This document shows, piece after piece, positions 16,398-26,066 of a DNA stretch of 64,000 nucleotides. The notes below the pieces were generated by a model, which saw only the letters and a program-made list of their open reading frames with translations, made no database searches and was not told the DNA's origin. Both the position numbers and the translations under genes were made by a program. Source of the DNA: UBA6016 sp041915365 (lineage in GTDB: Bacteria; Campylobacterota; Campylobacteria; Campylobacterales; UBA6016); contig JAYSBP010000001.1 of assembly GCA_041915365.1 (NCBI GenBank), positions 1-64,000 on the forward strand, given 5' to 3'. The stretch's first letter is position 1. The number at the start of each line of letters is the position of its first letter.

Positions 16398-16553
16398 TTA
16401 AAGCACCCCTTTAATGAGCATTTCATATAGCCTACTTCCGAACAATCAAAAGTTAAACTTATATGTTTTTATTTTTTACTTATACACATATAATACTAAT
16501 TAATGTAAATTTAAAAACAGATAAATTTAGTTTTATTTATGAAATTTTAGCAT

Positions 16554-16592
16554 AAAAAAAGGGGAAGGCAACAAAGCCCTCCCCTTTTTTTG
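16554..16592 (-). terminator. Rho-independent terminator downstream of the sqr-type gene
   Basis: GGGGAAGGC (16561-16569) pairs with GCCCTCCCC (16576-16584) with one A.C mismatch and a 6-nt loop. A-tracts and T-tracts flank both sides (about seven each), so read leftward the hairpin is followed by a U-run. It sits just after the sqr-type stop, and the flanking tracts make it potentially bidirectional. Confidence 0.85.
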
Positions 16593-16623
16593 TTTTTTAT
16601 AGCCTTGGCTAAAAGTTTTACGA

Positions 16624-18096
16624 CTACGCTCTGCCTCTAAGCATACCATACCAATACATTGGAGGAAGAAGATATACTTTGAATATCCACCACATCCATC
16701 TCTCTTGTGCAGGATCTATAGGAAGTGTCGGCATTAACATAGCCTTAGTGATAGGATCTTTTTTCTCGACTTGCTCTTTATCGTATCCGAATTCAGCAAG
16801 CATAACTCTGCCTCTTCTTGTAATAAGTGGACAAACTGTATAGCCAGAATATTTAGCTTCCATCGTTTTGCCATTCATAAGGGCAACCATATTTGCGACA
16901 AGAACAGGAGCTTGTTTTCTTACAGAACCACCAGTCTTACCAAATGGAGTTCCGATAAGGTCGCCTATACCAAATACATTAGGAAATTTTTTACTTTGCA
17001 TAGTAAACTCATCCACAAACATCCAGCCCTTATTGTTTACAAATGGGCTTTTTACGATTTCCTCCACAGGACTCATAGGTGGAACAACATGAAGCATGTC
17101 GTATTTCTTCTCAATAAGCTCTATTTTTTCTTCTTCTACATCTTCACCAAGATCTTTGTCAAAAACTTTTACTTTTGTTTTTTTCTCGAATATGGCTATT
17201 TTCTCTGCCGCTTTAACTTCAACTAGATTGTGATTGAAACTTGTATTGATTTCTTTTTCTTTAACAAAACCTACAACGGCCTCGTGGTACGCAGGAACAC
17301 CAAAATATTTGCCGCCAGCCGTCATAAACTCTATTTTGGCATCTTTTCTAGTGTTGCTATAGTTTCTCATGTAGTCTTCAGTTAGATACATAATTTTTTG
17401 GGGAGCACCACCGCATTTGATTGGCGTAGCTGGGTTTGTAAACAGCAAAGTACCGCCTTTTAGCTTTTGCATAGCATCCCACATAGCCACGGCACCTTTT
17501 GGATCATAAATAGAGTGAATATCTCCTTTTCCTATCATATCCGCAGTAAGGCCTTTGATTTTTTCAAAGTTATATTGGAGACCAGCCGCAACAACAAGGT
17601 AGTCATAAGTAAGTGTTTTGCCACTTGCAAGCTTAACTGTGTTTGTTTCAGGCATAAACTCAACTGCTTTTTCTTTTACCCAGTTTACGCCGCTTGGAAC
17701 ATAGTCAGCCTCTTCTCTGATGAGGCTTTCAAGAGTTTTTATACCGCCGGCCACAAGAGTTTGGCCTGGCTGATAAATATGCTTGTCGCTTGGCTCAACA
17801 AGAGTAATGTTTTCAGGTTTAACATCAGCTCTAACAAGTCTCGCCGCAACCGTAATACCAGCTGAACCACCGCCTATAATAACAACCTTGGCATCCATAC
17901 CTTGTTTAAGTTTTGGCGTCGCATTGGCATCAGTAGCGTTAGTTTCGTTACCCTCCGCAAACAAATCTGTACCCATTACAGCCGCGCCAGATGCGAATGC
18001 AAGTACTTTTAGGGCGTCTCTTCTTGAAAGCTCACCGCTTTTTACGGCCTCTTCAACTTTGGCCTCTATTTCTGGAAACATTTCGTCTCTTCTCAT
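16624..18096 (-). CDS. sulfide:quinone reductase-type flavoprotein with Tat signal
   Basis: 490 residues. A twin-arginine motif SRRDALK (24-30) and hydrophobic stretch are followed by an Asn/Ala/Thr linker, then the FAD motif VVIIGGGSAG (71-80). Two SQR-like cysteines are present: Cys228 in PIKCGGAPQK and Cys422 in YTVCPLITRRGR, plus FGIGDLIGTPFGKTGG. It is predicted to oxidise sulfide to polysulfide or sulfur at the periplasmic membrane face and pass electrons to quinone. The start at 18096 has AAGGA 9 nt upstream. It is a single-gene unit with a terminator. A related non-sulfide flavoprotein cannot be excluded without structure-based alignment. Confidence 0.82.
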   Translation of the reverse strand: MRRDEMFPEIEAKVEEAVKSGELSRRDALKVLAFASGAAVMGTDLFAEGNETNATDANATPKLKQGMDAKVVIIGGGSAGITVAARLVRADVKPENITLVEPSDKHIYQPGQTLVAGGIKTLESLIREEADYVPSGVNWVKEKAVEFMPETNTVKLASGKTLTYDYLVVAAGLQYNFEKIKGLTADMIGKGDIHSIYDPKGAVAMWDAMQKLKGGTLLFTNPATPIKCGGAPQKIMYLTEDYMRNYSNTRKDAKIEFMTAGGKYFGVPAYHEAVVGFVKEKEINTSFNHNLVEVKAAEKIAIFEKKTKVKVFDKDLGEDVEEEKIELIEKKYDMLHVVPPMSPVEEIVKSPFVNNKGWMFVDEFTMQSKKFPNVFGIGDLIGTPFGKTGGSVRKQAPVLVANMVALMNGKTMEAKYSGYTVCPLITRRGRVMLAEFGYDKEQVEKKDPITKAMLMPTLPIDPAQERWMWWIFKVYLLPPMYWYGMLRGRA

Positions 18097-18158
18097 TATA
18101 TGTGATCCTTATGTTTGGCATTCTATTGAAATAACCAATAATTTTAACATTAAATAAC

Positions 18159-18164
18159 ATTATA
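18159..18164 (-). promoter_or_regulatory. -10 element for the sqr-type gene
   Basis: Read leftward, TATAAT occurs 63 bp before the ATG. There is no clear TTGACA at -35, which is normal in Campylobacter, where the -10 dominates. The predicted leader is about 55 nt. Confidence 0.5.
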
Positions 18165-18377
18165 AAGCACTTAAGAACTCTAATAATATTTTTAATATTA
18201 ACTTATTTTTGTCAATTCCGTAACAATAGAGAACATATCTATTGGCCTTGTCTGTCCAAAGCAAAGTGGAATGAAATAAAATTATTTTTTGTAAAATTAA
18301 GTAGTAAACAAGCGGATATGTAAAAAATTATTAAAATATAACAAAATTATAAGTAATTTGAGCTAGGTTACAGGAAG

Positions 18378-18404
18378 GCCGAGTAGCACATAAGTATACT
18401 CGGC
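18378..18404 (-). terminator. hairpin after fusA, without a U-tract
   Basis: GCCGAGTA (18378-18385) and TACTCGGC (18397-18404) form a perfect 8-bp stem with an 11-nt loop, 10 nt after the fusA stop. Read leftward it is followed by CTTCCTGTAACC, not a U-run. It may be a 3'-end stabilising hairpin or a weak terminator. Confidence 0.45.
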
Positions 18405-18413
18405 AATTGTAGA

Positions 18414-20492
18414 TTAGTTAGACATATTTCTTTTTTTAACTATCTCTTCAGTTACGTTTCTAGGAGCCTCTTCGTAATGGTCAAATTCCATAGAATAAGA
18501 ACCTCTACCCTGTGTCATAGATCTGATATCAGTTGAGTAGCCGAACATTTCAGAGAGTGGAACCATTGCGGTAACAACTTTTACGCCATTTCTTTCATCC
18601 ATCTCTTGAATTTGACCCCTTCTTCTGTTGAGGTCGCCGATAACGTCACCCATATACTCTTCAGGCATCTCACACTCAACCTTCATAATCGGCTCAAGAA
18701 GCGCAATGCCGGCTTTTCTAGCACCATCTTTGAACGCCATAGATGCGGCAAGTTTAAATGCAAGCTCAGATGAGTCAACATCATGGTAAGAACCGAATGT
18801 TAGCGTCACCCTTACGTCGACAAATGGATATCCAGCAAGAACACCACTTGTTAGAGTTTCTTTAATACCTTTTTCAACGGCAGGAATAAACTCTCTAGGG
18901 ATTACACCGCCTTTAATAGCGTCAACGAATTCAAAGCCTTTACCAGCTTCAAGAGGCTCAATGTCAATAACAACGTGACCGTACTGGCCTTTACCGCCTG
19001 ATTGTTTTGCATATTTGCACTCTGCTTTTGTTTGCCCTTTGATTGTCTCTCTGTAAGAAACTTGCGGATTACCAACATTGGCTTCAACTTTAAACTCTCT
19101 TTTCATCCTGTCAACGATAATCTCAAGGTGAAGCTCACCCATACCAGAGATAATTGTTTGCCCGCTTTCTTCGTCAGAGCTTACTCTAAAGCTTGGATCT
19201 TCTTCGGCTAGTTTTTTAAGAGCAAGACCCATTTTTTCTTGGTCAGCTTTTGTTTTTGGCTCAACAGCAATAGAGATAACAGGCTCAGGGAATGTCATTC
19301 TTTCAAGAATTACAGGATGTGATTCATCACAAAGAGTATCACCGGTAAGTGTATCTTTTAGACCAACTACAGCGCCAATATCACCTGCGTAAAGCTCTTT
19401 TACCTCTTCTCTTTTGTTTGCGTGCATTTTAAGAAGACGGCCTACCCTCTCTTTTTTTTCTTTTGTAGAGTTCGCAACATAGCTACCACTCTCTAGCTTG
19501 CCAGAGTAAACTCTAACGAAAGTAAGCTGGCCAACGAATGGGTCGGTCATGATTTTGAATGCAAGAGCAGAGAACTTCTCATCAGTTGAGTTAACAACTA
19601 TTTCCTCTTCATTTTTAGGGTCAATACCTTTTATTTGCGCAACTTCAGTTGGTGACGGCAAATATGTCACAACAGCGTCAAGCATTTTTTCAGTACCTTT
19701 GTTTTTAAACGAAGATCCGCAAAGCATTGGTGTAATAGTCATAGCTAGACAGCCAGCTTTGATTCCTTTTATGATTTCTTCTTCAGTAAGCTCTTCACCT
19801 TCGAGAAACTTCATCATAAGCTCTTCATCAGACTCAGCAGCAGCCTCCACCATTGCTTTTCTGTACTCTTCAGCTTTTTCTTTAAGATCGGCAGGGATAT
19901 CGCCTATAGTAGCTTTAGCGCCAATTTCACCCGTCCATGTGTACGCTTTCATTTCAACAAGATCAACGATACCTTGAAAGTTTTCTTCAGCACCAATTGG
20001 TATTTGAAGTGGAACGGGGTTGGCTTTTAGTCTTGATTTTACAGAGTTAATAACATTGTAAAAATCAGCACCCGTTCTGTCCATTTTATTTACATAAATA
20101 ATTCTTGGAACACCGTATCTGTTTGCTTGTCTCCAAACAGTTTCAGATTGTGGTTGAACGGCACCAACAGCACAAAATACTGCAACGGCACCATCAAGAA
20201 CTCTCATAGACCTTTCAACTTCGATTGTAAAGTCAACGTGCCCCGGAGTGTCAATAATGTTTATCTGAATGTCTTTCCACTGGCAAGTAGTTGCTGCAGA
20301 AGTAATTGTGATACCTCTTTCTTTTTCTTGCTCCATCCAGTCCATAGTAGCGGCACCGTCGTGAACCTCGCCTATCTTGTGTGATATACCAGTGTAATAA
20401 AGTATTCTCTCTGTTGTTGTAGTTTTTCCGGCATCGATGTGAGCTGCGATACCGATATTTCTAATTTTGTCCAATGGGACTGTTCTAGACAT
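18414..20492 (-). CDS. fusA: translation elongation factor G
   Basis: 692 residues, the usual EF-G length. The G domain has P-loop AHIDAGKT (17-24), DTPGHVDF and NKMD, followed by domains II-V. It is the GTPase that drives ribosomal translocation. It is the last gene of the ribosomal/RNA polymerase cluster, and it is separated from rpsG by a strong hairpin at 20543-20575. It may therefore have its own or an attenuated transcript. Confidence 0.99.
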   Translation of the reverse strand: MSRTVPLDKIRNIGIAAHIDAGKTTTTERILYYTGISHKIGEVHDGAATMDWMEQEKERGITITSAATTCQWKDIQINIIDTPGHVDFTIEVERSMRVLDGAVAVFCAVGAVQPQSETVWRQANRYGVPRIIYVNKMDRTGADFYNVINSVKSRLKANPVPLQIPIGAEENFQGIVDLVEMKAYTWTGEIGAKATIGDIPADLKEKAEEYRKAMVEAAAESDEELMMKFLEGEELTEEEIIKGIKAGCLAMTITPMLCGSSFKNKGTEKMLDAVVTYLPSPTEVAQIKGIDPKNEEEIVVNSTDEKFSALAFKIMTDPFVGQLTFVRVYSGKLESGSYVANSTKEKKERVGRLLKMHANKREEVKELYAGDIGAVVGLKDTLTGDTLCDESHPVILERMTFPEPVISIAVEPKTKADQEKMGLALKKLAEEDPSFRVSSDEESGQTIISGMGELHLEIIVDRMKREFKVEANVGNPQVSYRETIKGQTKAECKYAKQSGGKGQYGHVVIDIEPLEAGKGFEFVDAIKGGVIPREFIPAVEKGIKETLTSGVLAGYPFVDVRVTLTFGSYHDVDSSELAFKLAASMAFKDGARKAGIALLEPIMKVECEMPEEYMGDVIGDLNRRRGQIQEMDERNGVKVVTAMVPLSEMFGYSTDIRSMTQGRGSYSMEFDHYEEAPRNVTEEIVKKRNMSN

Positions 20493-20542
20493 TTTCAGTT
20501 CCTTAAAAGTTGGATTTTTATGAAGTTGTAAAGGATATAAAC

Positions 20543-20575
20543 AAAAAAAGGCAAGGGCGTTACACCCTTGCCTTT
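20543..20575 (-). terminator. Rho-independent terminator or attenuator between rpsG and fusA
   Basis: AAAGGCAAGGG (20547-20557) and CCCTTGCCTTT (20565-20575) make a perfect 11-bp stem with a 7-nt loop. Read leftward it is followed by TTTTGTTT. It should end or reduce transcription before fusA. Confidence 0.85.
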
Positions 20576-20585
20576 ATGGAAAAGA

Positions 20586-21053
20586 TTACCACCTATAGTG
20601 TGAGAATGCTTTATTAGCTTCCGCCATTTTATAAGTATCTTCTTTTTTCTTATATGAAGCGCCTTTTTCATTAGCCGCATCCATAAACTCGCCGGCAAGT
20701 CTATAAGCCATGCCTCTTTCATTTCTTTTTCTTGAATAATCAATTAGCCATCTAAGAGCAAGCGATTGTTGTCTTTTTGGATTTACTTCAACAGGCACTT
20801 GGTAAGTAGCCCCACCAACCCTTCTGCTTTTTACCTCTACTTGAGGTCTTACGTTGTCCATAGCTTTTTCGAAAACTTCGATAGCTTTTTCACCTGTTTT
20901 TTTCTCAACTATTTGAAGCGCTTCGTAAAAAATCGCTTGAGCTACACTCTTCTTGCCGTCATACATAAGTTTGTTAATAAACTTAGTAACAACAATACTG
21001 TTATAGATTGGGTCTGGTAGAACTACCCTAACCGGAGCTCGTCTTCTTCTCAT
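20586..21053 (-). CDS. rpsG: 30S ribosomal protein S7
   Basis: 155 residues, full length for S7. The basic start MRRRRAPVRVVLPDP, KFINKLMYDGKKSVAQ, RVGGATYQVPVEV and RWLIDYSRKR are family signatures. It nucleates assembly of the 30S head by binding 16S rRNA. It follows rpsL by 22 nt and is followed by a terminator hairpin. Confidence 0.99.
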   Translation of the reverse strand: MRRRRAPVRVVLPDPIYNSIVVTKFINKLMYDGKKSVAQAIFYEALQIVEKKTGEKAIEVFEKAMDNVRPQVEVKSRRVGGATYQVPVEVNPKRQQSLALRWLIDYSRKRNERGMAYRLAGEFMDAANEKGASYKKKEDTYKMAEANKAFSHYRW

Positions 21054-21075
21054 ACTTTTCCTTTTTTAAGATTAA

Positions 21076-21468
21076 TTATTTTTTAGCCGCTTGACCAGCT
21101 TTTGGTCTTTTTGCGCCATATTTAGATCTAGAAACAGTTCGTTTTGCAACACCTGCCGTATCTAGTGCACCCCTTACGATGTGATACTTAACACCAGGTA
21201 AGTCTTTTACCCTTCCGCCTCTTACAAGCACGATAGAGTGCTCTTGAAGGTTGTGGCCCTCACCAGGGATGTAGCTAATTACTTCAAACCCTGTTGTAAG
21301 TCTTACTTTTGCTACTTTTCTAAGAGCCGAGTTCGGCTTTTTAGGAGTAGTTGTATAAACTCTTGTGCAAACGCCTCTTCTTTGTGGGCATTCTGCAAGA
21401 GCTGGAGATTTAGACTTTACAGTCACCTTTTTTCTCTCTCTTCTAACTAATTGATTGATTGTTGGCAC
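21076..21468 (-). CDS. rpsL: 30S ribosomal protein S12
   Basis: 130 residues. The protein sits at the decoding centre. The lysines at which streptomycin resistance commonly arises are both the normal residue (TTPKKPNSALRK and GRVKDLPGV). It is preceded by a hairpin after rpoC and followed closely by rpsG, as in the classical str operon. Confidence 0.99.
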   Translation of the reverse strand: MPTINQLVRRERKKVTVKSKSPALAECPQRRGVCTRVYTTTPKKPNSALRKVAKVRLTTGFEVISYIPGEGHNLQEHSIVLVRGGRVKDLPGVKYHIVRGALDTAGVAKRTVSRSKYGAKRPKAGQAAKK

Positions 21469-21512
21469 TTTATTAAATCCTTTTATTTTGAAAAAAAATT
21501 TTGGCGATTCTA

Positions 21513-21552
21513 CAAAAAAGTCGCTTACACTCCTCTTAAGAGAAGTGTAAGC
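21513..21552 (-). terminator. terminator or attenuator between rpoC and rpsL
   Basis: GCTTACACT (21523-21531) pairs with AGTGTAAGC (21544-21552) across an inner self-complementary CTCTTAAGAG. Read leftward the hairpin is followed by GACTTTTTTG, a six-U run. It marks the junction between the rif block and the str block. Confidence 0.75.
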
Positions 21553-21560
21553 TTCTAAAA

Positions 21561-24500
21561 TTATTCGTGATCCACTCTAACGTTTATTTTTTCTGATGCG
21601 TAAATACCAGTACCGGCAGGTATCATTCTTCCCAGTACGATATTTTCTTTTAGATCCTCAAGATCATCCATTTTACCTGCTATACAAGCTTCTGTTAGAA
21701 CTTTTGTAGTCTCTTGGAACGATGCCGCAGAGATGATACTGTCAGAACTAATAGCAGCCCTTGTAATACCAAGGAGCACCGGAGTCGCACTCGCAGGTTT
21801 GCCGCCGAGTTTGCCAATTCTTACATTCTCAACTTCAAATCTGTTAAGGCTGACCATATCACCTGAGATAAAGTTTGTATCGCCAGACTCAACAATTTTG
21901 ACTTGTCTAAGCATCTGATTTACAACCACCTCGATGTGTTTATCGTTGATCGTAACCCCTTGTCTTCGGTAAACTTGCTGTACTTCGCTTACAATATATT
22001 GCTGAAGAGCTTTTTTGCCTAGTATTCTAAATATATCGTGGCTAGATACCGTACCGTCGGTTAGTCTTTCACCAAGGTGAACAAACTCACCGTCATTCAC
22101 AAGAATTTGCGAACTTGCATCCACAAGATATTCTACAAAATCACCAAATTCATTTGTAATTTTGATTTTTTCTTTACCTCTAACACCTTTACCAATCGAT
22201 ACTATACCGTCCATCTCCGCAACAGCCGCTGGGTCTTTTGGTTTTCTAGCTTCAAATAACTCGGAAACCCTTGGGAGACCACCAGTAATGTCTTTTACTT
22301 TTGCAACAGCCTTAGGTGTCTTGGCAATGATGTCGGCAAGCTGTACATTTGCACCCTCTTGCACGAGAATATCAGTCTTAGCTTCAAGCATATATCTAAC
22401 AAGCTCGCCACCGGCAGCAGCAATAACTATTGCAGGTTTATAGCTGCTTGGGAAATACTCATTAACAACAAGCCTACTTTGTCCGGTAAGTTCGTCAAAC
22501 TGCTCGGAAGCCGTCACACCAGGGATAATATCCTCTAGGTGAACAATGCCACCAGCTTCTGCGATAATAGGATTTGAATATGGATCCCACTCTGCTATTA
22601 CTATTTGCTCTTTTTCTAAAGGCTCGGATATTATAGATGAAGCCTCAACTTTTTCATTATCTTTTATCTTAATAACAGAGCCTCTAGGTATGTAGTGTCT
22701 AACGGCTTGCCTATCATCCTCGTCTGCGATAACAGCGAAAAGGCCTTTTTCTACAACTTTATAGCCGCTCTTAATTTCATGGCTTCTTTCAAGATAATCA
22801 CCTTTTAGGAAGTAGAATTTAAGCGTTCCTTCTTCTGCTGCTTTTATGGACATAGGGCAAGGTTGTCCATCCTCAACCATAAGCTCCGCCGCATAAGGTA
22901 TCCTGTTTGGAACATTCCAGCCCTCTTTGATTAGCTCAACTATAGAGTCACCCTCCTCTACGACAGAGCCGCTTGCGTATGGCATATAAAGCTTGCCCTC
23001 TATTTTGCCGCCAACTCCAGATAGTTCGTTTGGTTTGGCTATGTCAGCTTTTCTGACTATGTATTTGCAAGCCTCTTTCCCTTTTTCGACAGAAATAACC
23101 GTCTCATCATGCAGGGTTTCTATTTTTAATGTTCCAGAGATAGGCGTTTTTATTTTTGGCTCAACCAAAAGTACGCTCGCATTCCTTCTGTTTGCTACTA
23201 TTTTTTTGCCGTCTTTGTTTGTATATGTATTTAGGTTGTAATATCTTACAAAACCCTCTTTGTTGACGACAATTTCTTTTTCCTCTTGTGTTCTTGAAGC
23301 AGTACCACCGACGTGGAATGTTCTAAGTGTTAGCTGCGTACCAGGCTCACCGATTGATTGTGCGGCAATAATTCCTATGGCTTCGCCAGGTCTAACAAGT
23401 TTTGCTTCTGCAAGATTCTCGCCATAGCATTTTGCGCATATACCTTTTTCGGCTTTACAAGTAATAGGGCTTTTAATAATAACAGTTTTGATACCTGCGT
23501 CAGCTATAGCCACTGCCTCTTCTTCGCCTACCAGCGTGCCCTCAGAGAATAGTATCTCGTTTGTTATCGGGTCGATAACATCTTCAGCAAGAACCCTTCC
23601 TGAAATTCTATCCTCAAGGTTTTCGATAAGTTCGCCACCGACAGTAATAGCTGACACTTCAACGCCCTCATGCGTACCACAATCATCAATAGTAACTCTT
23701 ACATTTTGGCAGACGTCGATTAGCTTTCTTGTCAGATAACCAGCGTTCGCTGTTTTAAGAGCCGTATCCGCAAGACCTTTTCTAGCACCGTGTGTAGAAA
23801 TAAAGTACTCAAGAACGTTTAGACCCTCTTTAAAGTTCGAGGTAATAGGTGTCTCAATAATAGAGCCATCCGGTTTCGCCATAAGACCCCTCATACCCGC
23901 AAGCTGTCTTATCTGCGCCGCAGAACCCCTTGCGCCAGAGTCTGCCATCATAAAGATTGAGTTAAAGCTATTACCGCCTAGACTTATTCTCTCCATCATC
24001 TCACCAGCGACTTTAGAGTTTGTGTCAGTCCAAGCGTCGATGATTTTGTTGTATCTCTCTTGCTCGGTTAGCAGGCCTTGAGCAAACTGGGCTTGTATAT
24101 CTTTTACTTTTGTTTTTGCCTCGTCTACAAGACCCTCTTTCGTATCAGGGACAAGCATATCCGCCATTGAGATTGAAATACCGGCTCTTGTCGAGTTCTT
24201 GAAGCCTAGATTTTTCAGATTGTCTAGGAATTTGGCACTATCTTGATAGCCGCCTTTTTTGAATACCGTATCAACAAGCGTACCGATGTCTTTTTTCTTA
24301 AGTGTTTTGTTCCATAGTTCTTCAGATACATAGGCAGGTAAGATGGATTTTATAAGAACCCTTCCTGCCGTTGTAGCGCACACTTTGCCGTCTATTTTTA
24401 TTCTAACCGGAGCTTGCACATCAACTGCGTCCATATCAATGGCTAGTTTTAGCTCATCCATATTTGCAAATAACTTATGGGCCCCTTTTGCCTGTGTTTT

Positions 24501-26051
24501 TTCTCTAGTCATATAATAAAGACCAAGAATCATGTCCTGCGAAGGAACCGTAACCGCCTTACCCGACGCAGGAAGCAAGATGTTCATCGATGAGAGCATC
24601 AAAATTTTTGCCTCAGCAACGGCTTCTTGGCTAAGAGGAACGTGAACAGCCATTTGGTCACCGTCAAAGTCCGCATTAAACGCCGCACAAACAAGCGGGT
24701 GAAGTCTTATCGCTTTACCCTCAATTAGCACAGGGTGAAATGCCTGAATAGACATTTTGTGCAATGACGGCGCACGGTTAAGAAGAACTGGATAGTTCTC
24801 AACAACTTCAGCTAGGCACTCCCATACTTCGTTTGTTTGTTGTTCTATCATTCTCTTTGCCGCTTTTAGCGTAGTCGCATACCCTTTTTCTTCAAGCTTG
24901 GCAAGAAGGTGTGGTTTGAATAGCTCAAGAGCCATTTTCTTAGGAAGACCGCATTGATCCATTCTAAGGTCAGGCCCAACAACGATAACAGAACGCCCAG
25001 AGAAGTCAACCCTTTTACCTAGAAGGTTTTGTCTAAATCTACCTTGCTTGCCTTTGATAATTTCAGATAGAGATTTTAGAGGTCTTTTGTTGGCACCTTT
25101 TACCGCATTCGCTCTTCTTCCATTGTCAAACAGCGCGTCAACCGCTTCTTGAAGCATTCTCTTTTCATTTCTAATAATGATCTGAGGAGCGTCAAGCTCG
25201 AGAAGTCTTTTTAGCCTAGTATTTCTGTTTATAACTCTTCTATAAAGGTCATTTAGGTCAGAAGATGCAAACTTACCGCCATCGAGAGCGACAAGAGGCC
25301 TAAGATCAGGTGGAAGCACTGGAACATAATCCATAATCATCCACTCAGGTCTATTATCTGAATTTAGGAAGGCTTCAACTACTTTTAGAGTTTTTACAAG
25401 TGTTTTTTTCTTGGCTTCAGAGTTTGTATTTTTAATCTCTTCTTTTAGGTTTACAAACATGCTTGCGAGACCAAGCTCACTAAGAAGTTTTTTAACCGCA
25501 CTTGCGCCCATCTCTGCGCTAAAGCCATCATATTGATAGATACTTTCTAGTTGTCTATACTCTTCTTCCGTTAAAATATCATATCTCTTAACTGGTGCGC
25601 TTCCAGCTTCACATACTATGTACGCCTCATAATAAAGCACTCTTTCAAGGTCTTTCATTTTTATGCCTAGAATTGTACCTATACGGCTTGGAAGAGAGTT
25701 TACAAACCAGATATGTGCGACAGGAGTACAAAGAGCGATGTGACCCATTCTTTGTCTTCTTACTTTAGAGCTCGTTACCTCAACGCCGCACTTCTCGCAC
25801 GTTACACCTTGGTATCTCATTTTTTTGTATTTGCCGCAAATACATTCGTAATCTCTTACCGGACCGAATATTTTTGCACAAAATAAGCCGTCTCTTTCTG
25901 GTTTTAGAGTTCTATAGTTTATTGTTTCTGGTTTTTTGACTTCGCCGTAGCTCCAAGACATAATCTTCTCAGGGCTTGCTATCATCATTTGTAGCGCGCT
26001 AAAATCTCTTGGTCTATTTCCAGAGTTAAGATCTAGTTCAGTAAATGCCAT
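21561..26051 (-). CDS. rpoC: DNA-directed RNA polymerase subunit beta'
   Basis: 1496 residues. Zinc ligands Cys70, Cys72, Cys85 and Cys88 (CICG...CEKCG) are at the N-terminus, the catalytic Mg-binding NADFDGDQM is near residue 460, and the second zinc site is CGTHEG...CKAEKGICAKCYG. The length includes an insert relative to E. coli, common in this phylum. It is a separate gene starting 15 nt after rpoB, unlike the rpoBC fusion of Helicobacter. Confidence 0.99.
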   Translation of the reverse strand: MAFTELDLNSGNRPRDFSALQMMIASPEKIMSWSYGEVKKPETINYRTLKPERDGLFCAKIFGPVRDYECICGKYKKMRYQGVTCEKCGVEVTSSKVRRQRMGHIALCTPVAHIWFVNSLPSRIGTILGIKMKDLERVLYYEAYIVCEAGSAPVKRYDILTEEEYRQLESIYQYDGFSAEMGASAVKKLLSELGLASMFVNLKEEIKNTNSEAKKKTLVKTLKVVEAFLNSDNRPEWMIMDYVPVLPPDLRPLVALDGGKFASSDLNDLYRRVINRNTRLKRLLELDAPQIIIRNEKRMLQEAVDALFDNGRRANAVKGANKRPLKSLSEIIKGKQGRFRQNLLGKRVDFSGRSVIVVGPDLRMDQCGLPKKMALELFKPHLLAKLEEKGYATTLKAAKRMIEQQTNEVWECLAEVVENYPVLLNRAPSLHKMSIQAFHPVLIEGKAIRLHPLVCAAFNADFDGDQMAVHVPLSQEAVAEAKILMLSSMNILLPASGKAVTVPSQDMILGLYYMTREKTQAKGAHKLFANMDELKLAIDMDAVDVQAPVRIKIDGKVCATTAGRVLIKSILPAYVSEELWNKTLKKKDIGTLVDTVFKKGGYQDSAKFLDNLKNLGFKNSTRAGISISMADMLVPDTKEGLVDEAKTKVKDIQAQFAQGLLTEQERYNKIIDAWTDTNSKVAGEMMERISLGGNSFNSIFMMADSGARGSAAQIRQLAGMRGLMAKPDGSIIETPITSNFKEGLNVLEYFISTHGARKGLADTALKTANAGYLTRKLIDVCQNVRVTIDDCGTHEGVEVSAITVGGELIENLEDRISGRVLAEDVIDPITNEILFSEGTLVGEEEAVAIADAGIKTVIIKSPITCKAEKGICAKCYGENLAEAKLVRPGEAIGIIAAQSIGEPGTQLTLRTFHVGGTASRTQEEKEIVVNKEGFVRYYNLNTYTNKDGKKIVANRRNASVLLVEPKIKTPISGTLKIETLHDETVISVEKGKEACKYIVRKADIAKPNELSGVGGKIEGKLYMPYASGSVVEEGDSIVELIKEGWNVPNRIPYAAELMVEDGQPCPMSIKAAEEGTLKFYFLKGDYLERSHEIKSGYKVVEKGLFAVIADEDDRQAVRHYIPRGSVIKIKDNEKVEASSIISEPLEKEQIVIAEWDPYSNPIIAEAGGIVHLEDIIPGVTASEQFDELTGQSRLVVNEYFPSSYKPAIVIAAAGGELVRYMLEAKTDILVQEGANVQLADIIAKTPKAVAKVKDITGGLPRVSELFEARKPKDPAAVAEMDGIVSIGKGVRGKEKIKITNEFGDFVEYLVDASSQILVNDGEFVHLGERLTDGTVSSHDIFRILGKKALQQYIVSEVQQVYRRQGVTINDKHIEVVVNQMLRQVKIVESGDTNFISGDMVSLNRFEVENVRIGKLGGKPASATPVLLGITRAAISSDSIISAASFQETTKVLTEACIAGKMDDLEDLKENIVLGRMIPAGTGIYASEKINVRVDHE

Positions 26052-26066
26052 CTTAATTCCTCTTCT

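Larger units (their letters stand above)
18097..18413. other. 317-bp AT-rich intergenic region between fusA and the sqr-type gene
   Basis: No gene is seen. It holds the leftward promoter of the sqr-type gene (TATAAT at 18159-18164) near its left end and the fusA 3' hairpin (18378-18404) near its right end. The middle is AT-rich with no recognised motif. Confidence 0.6.
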
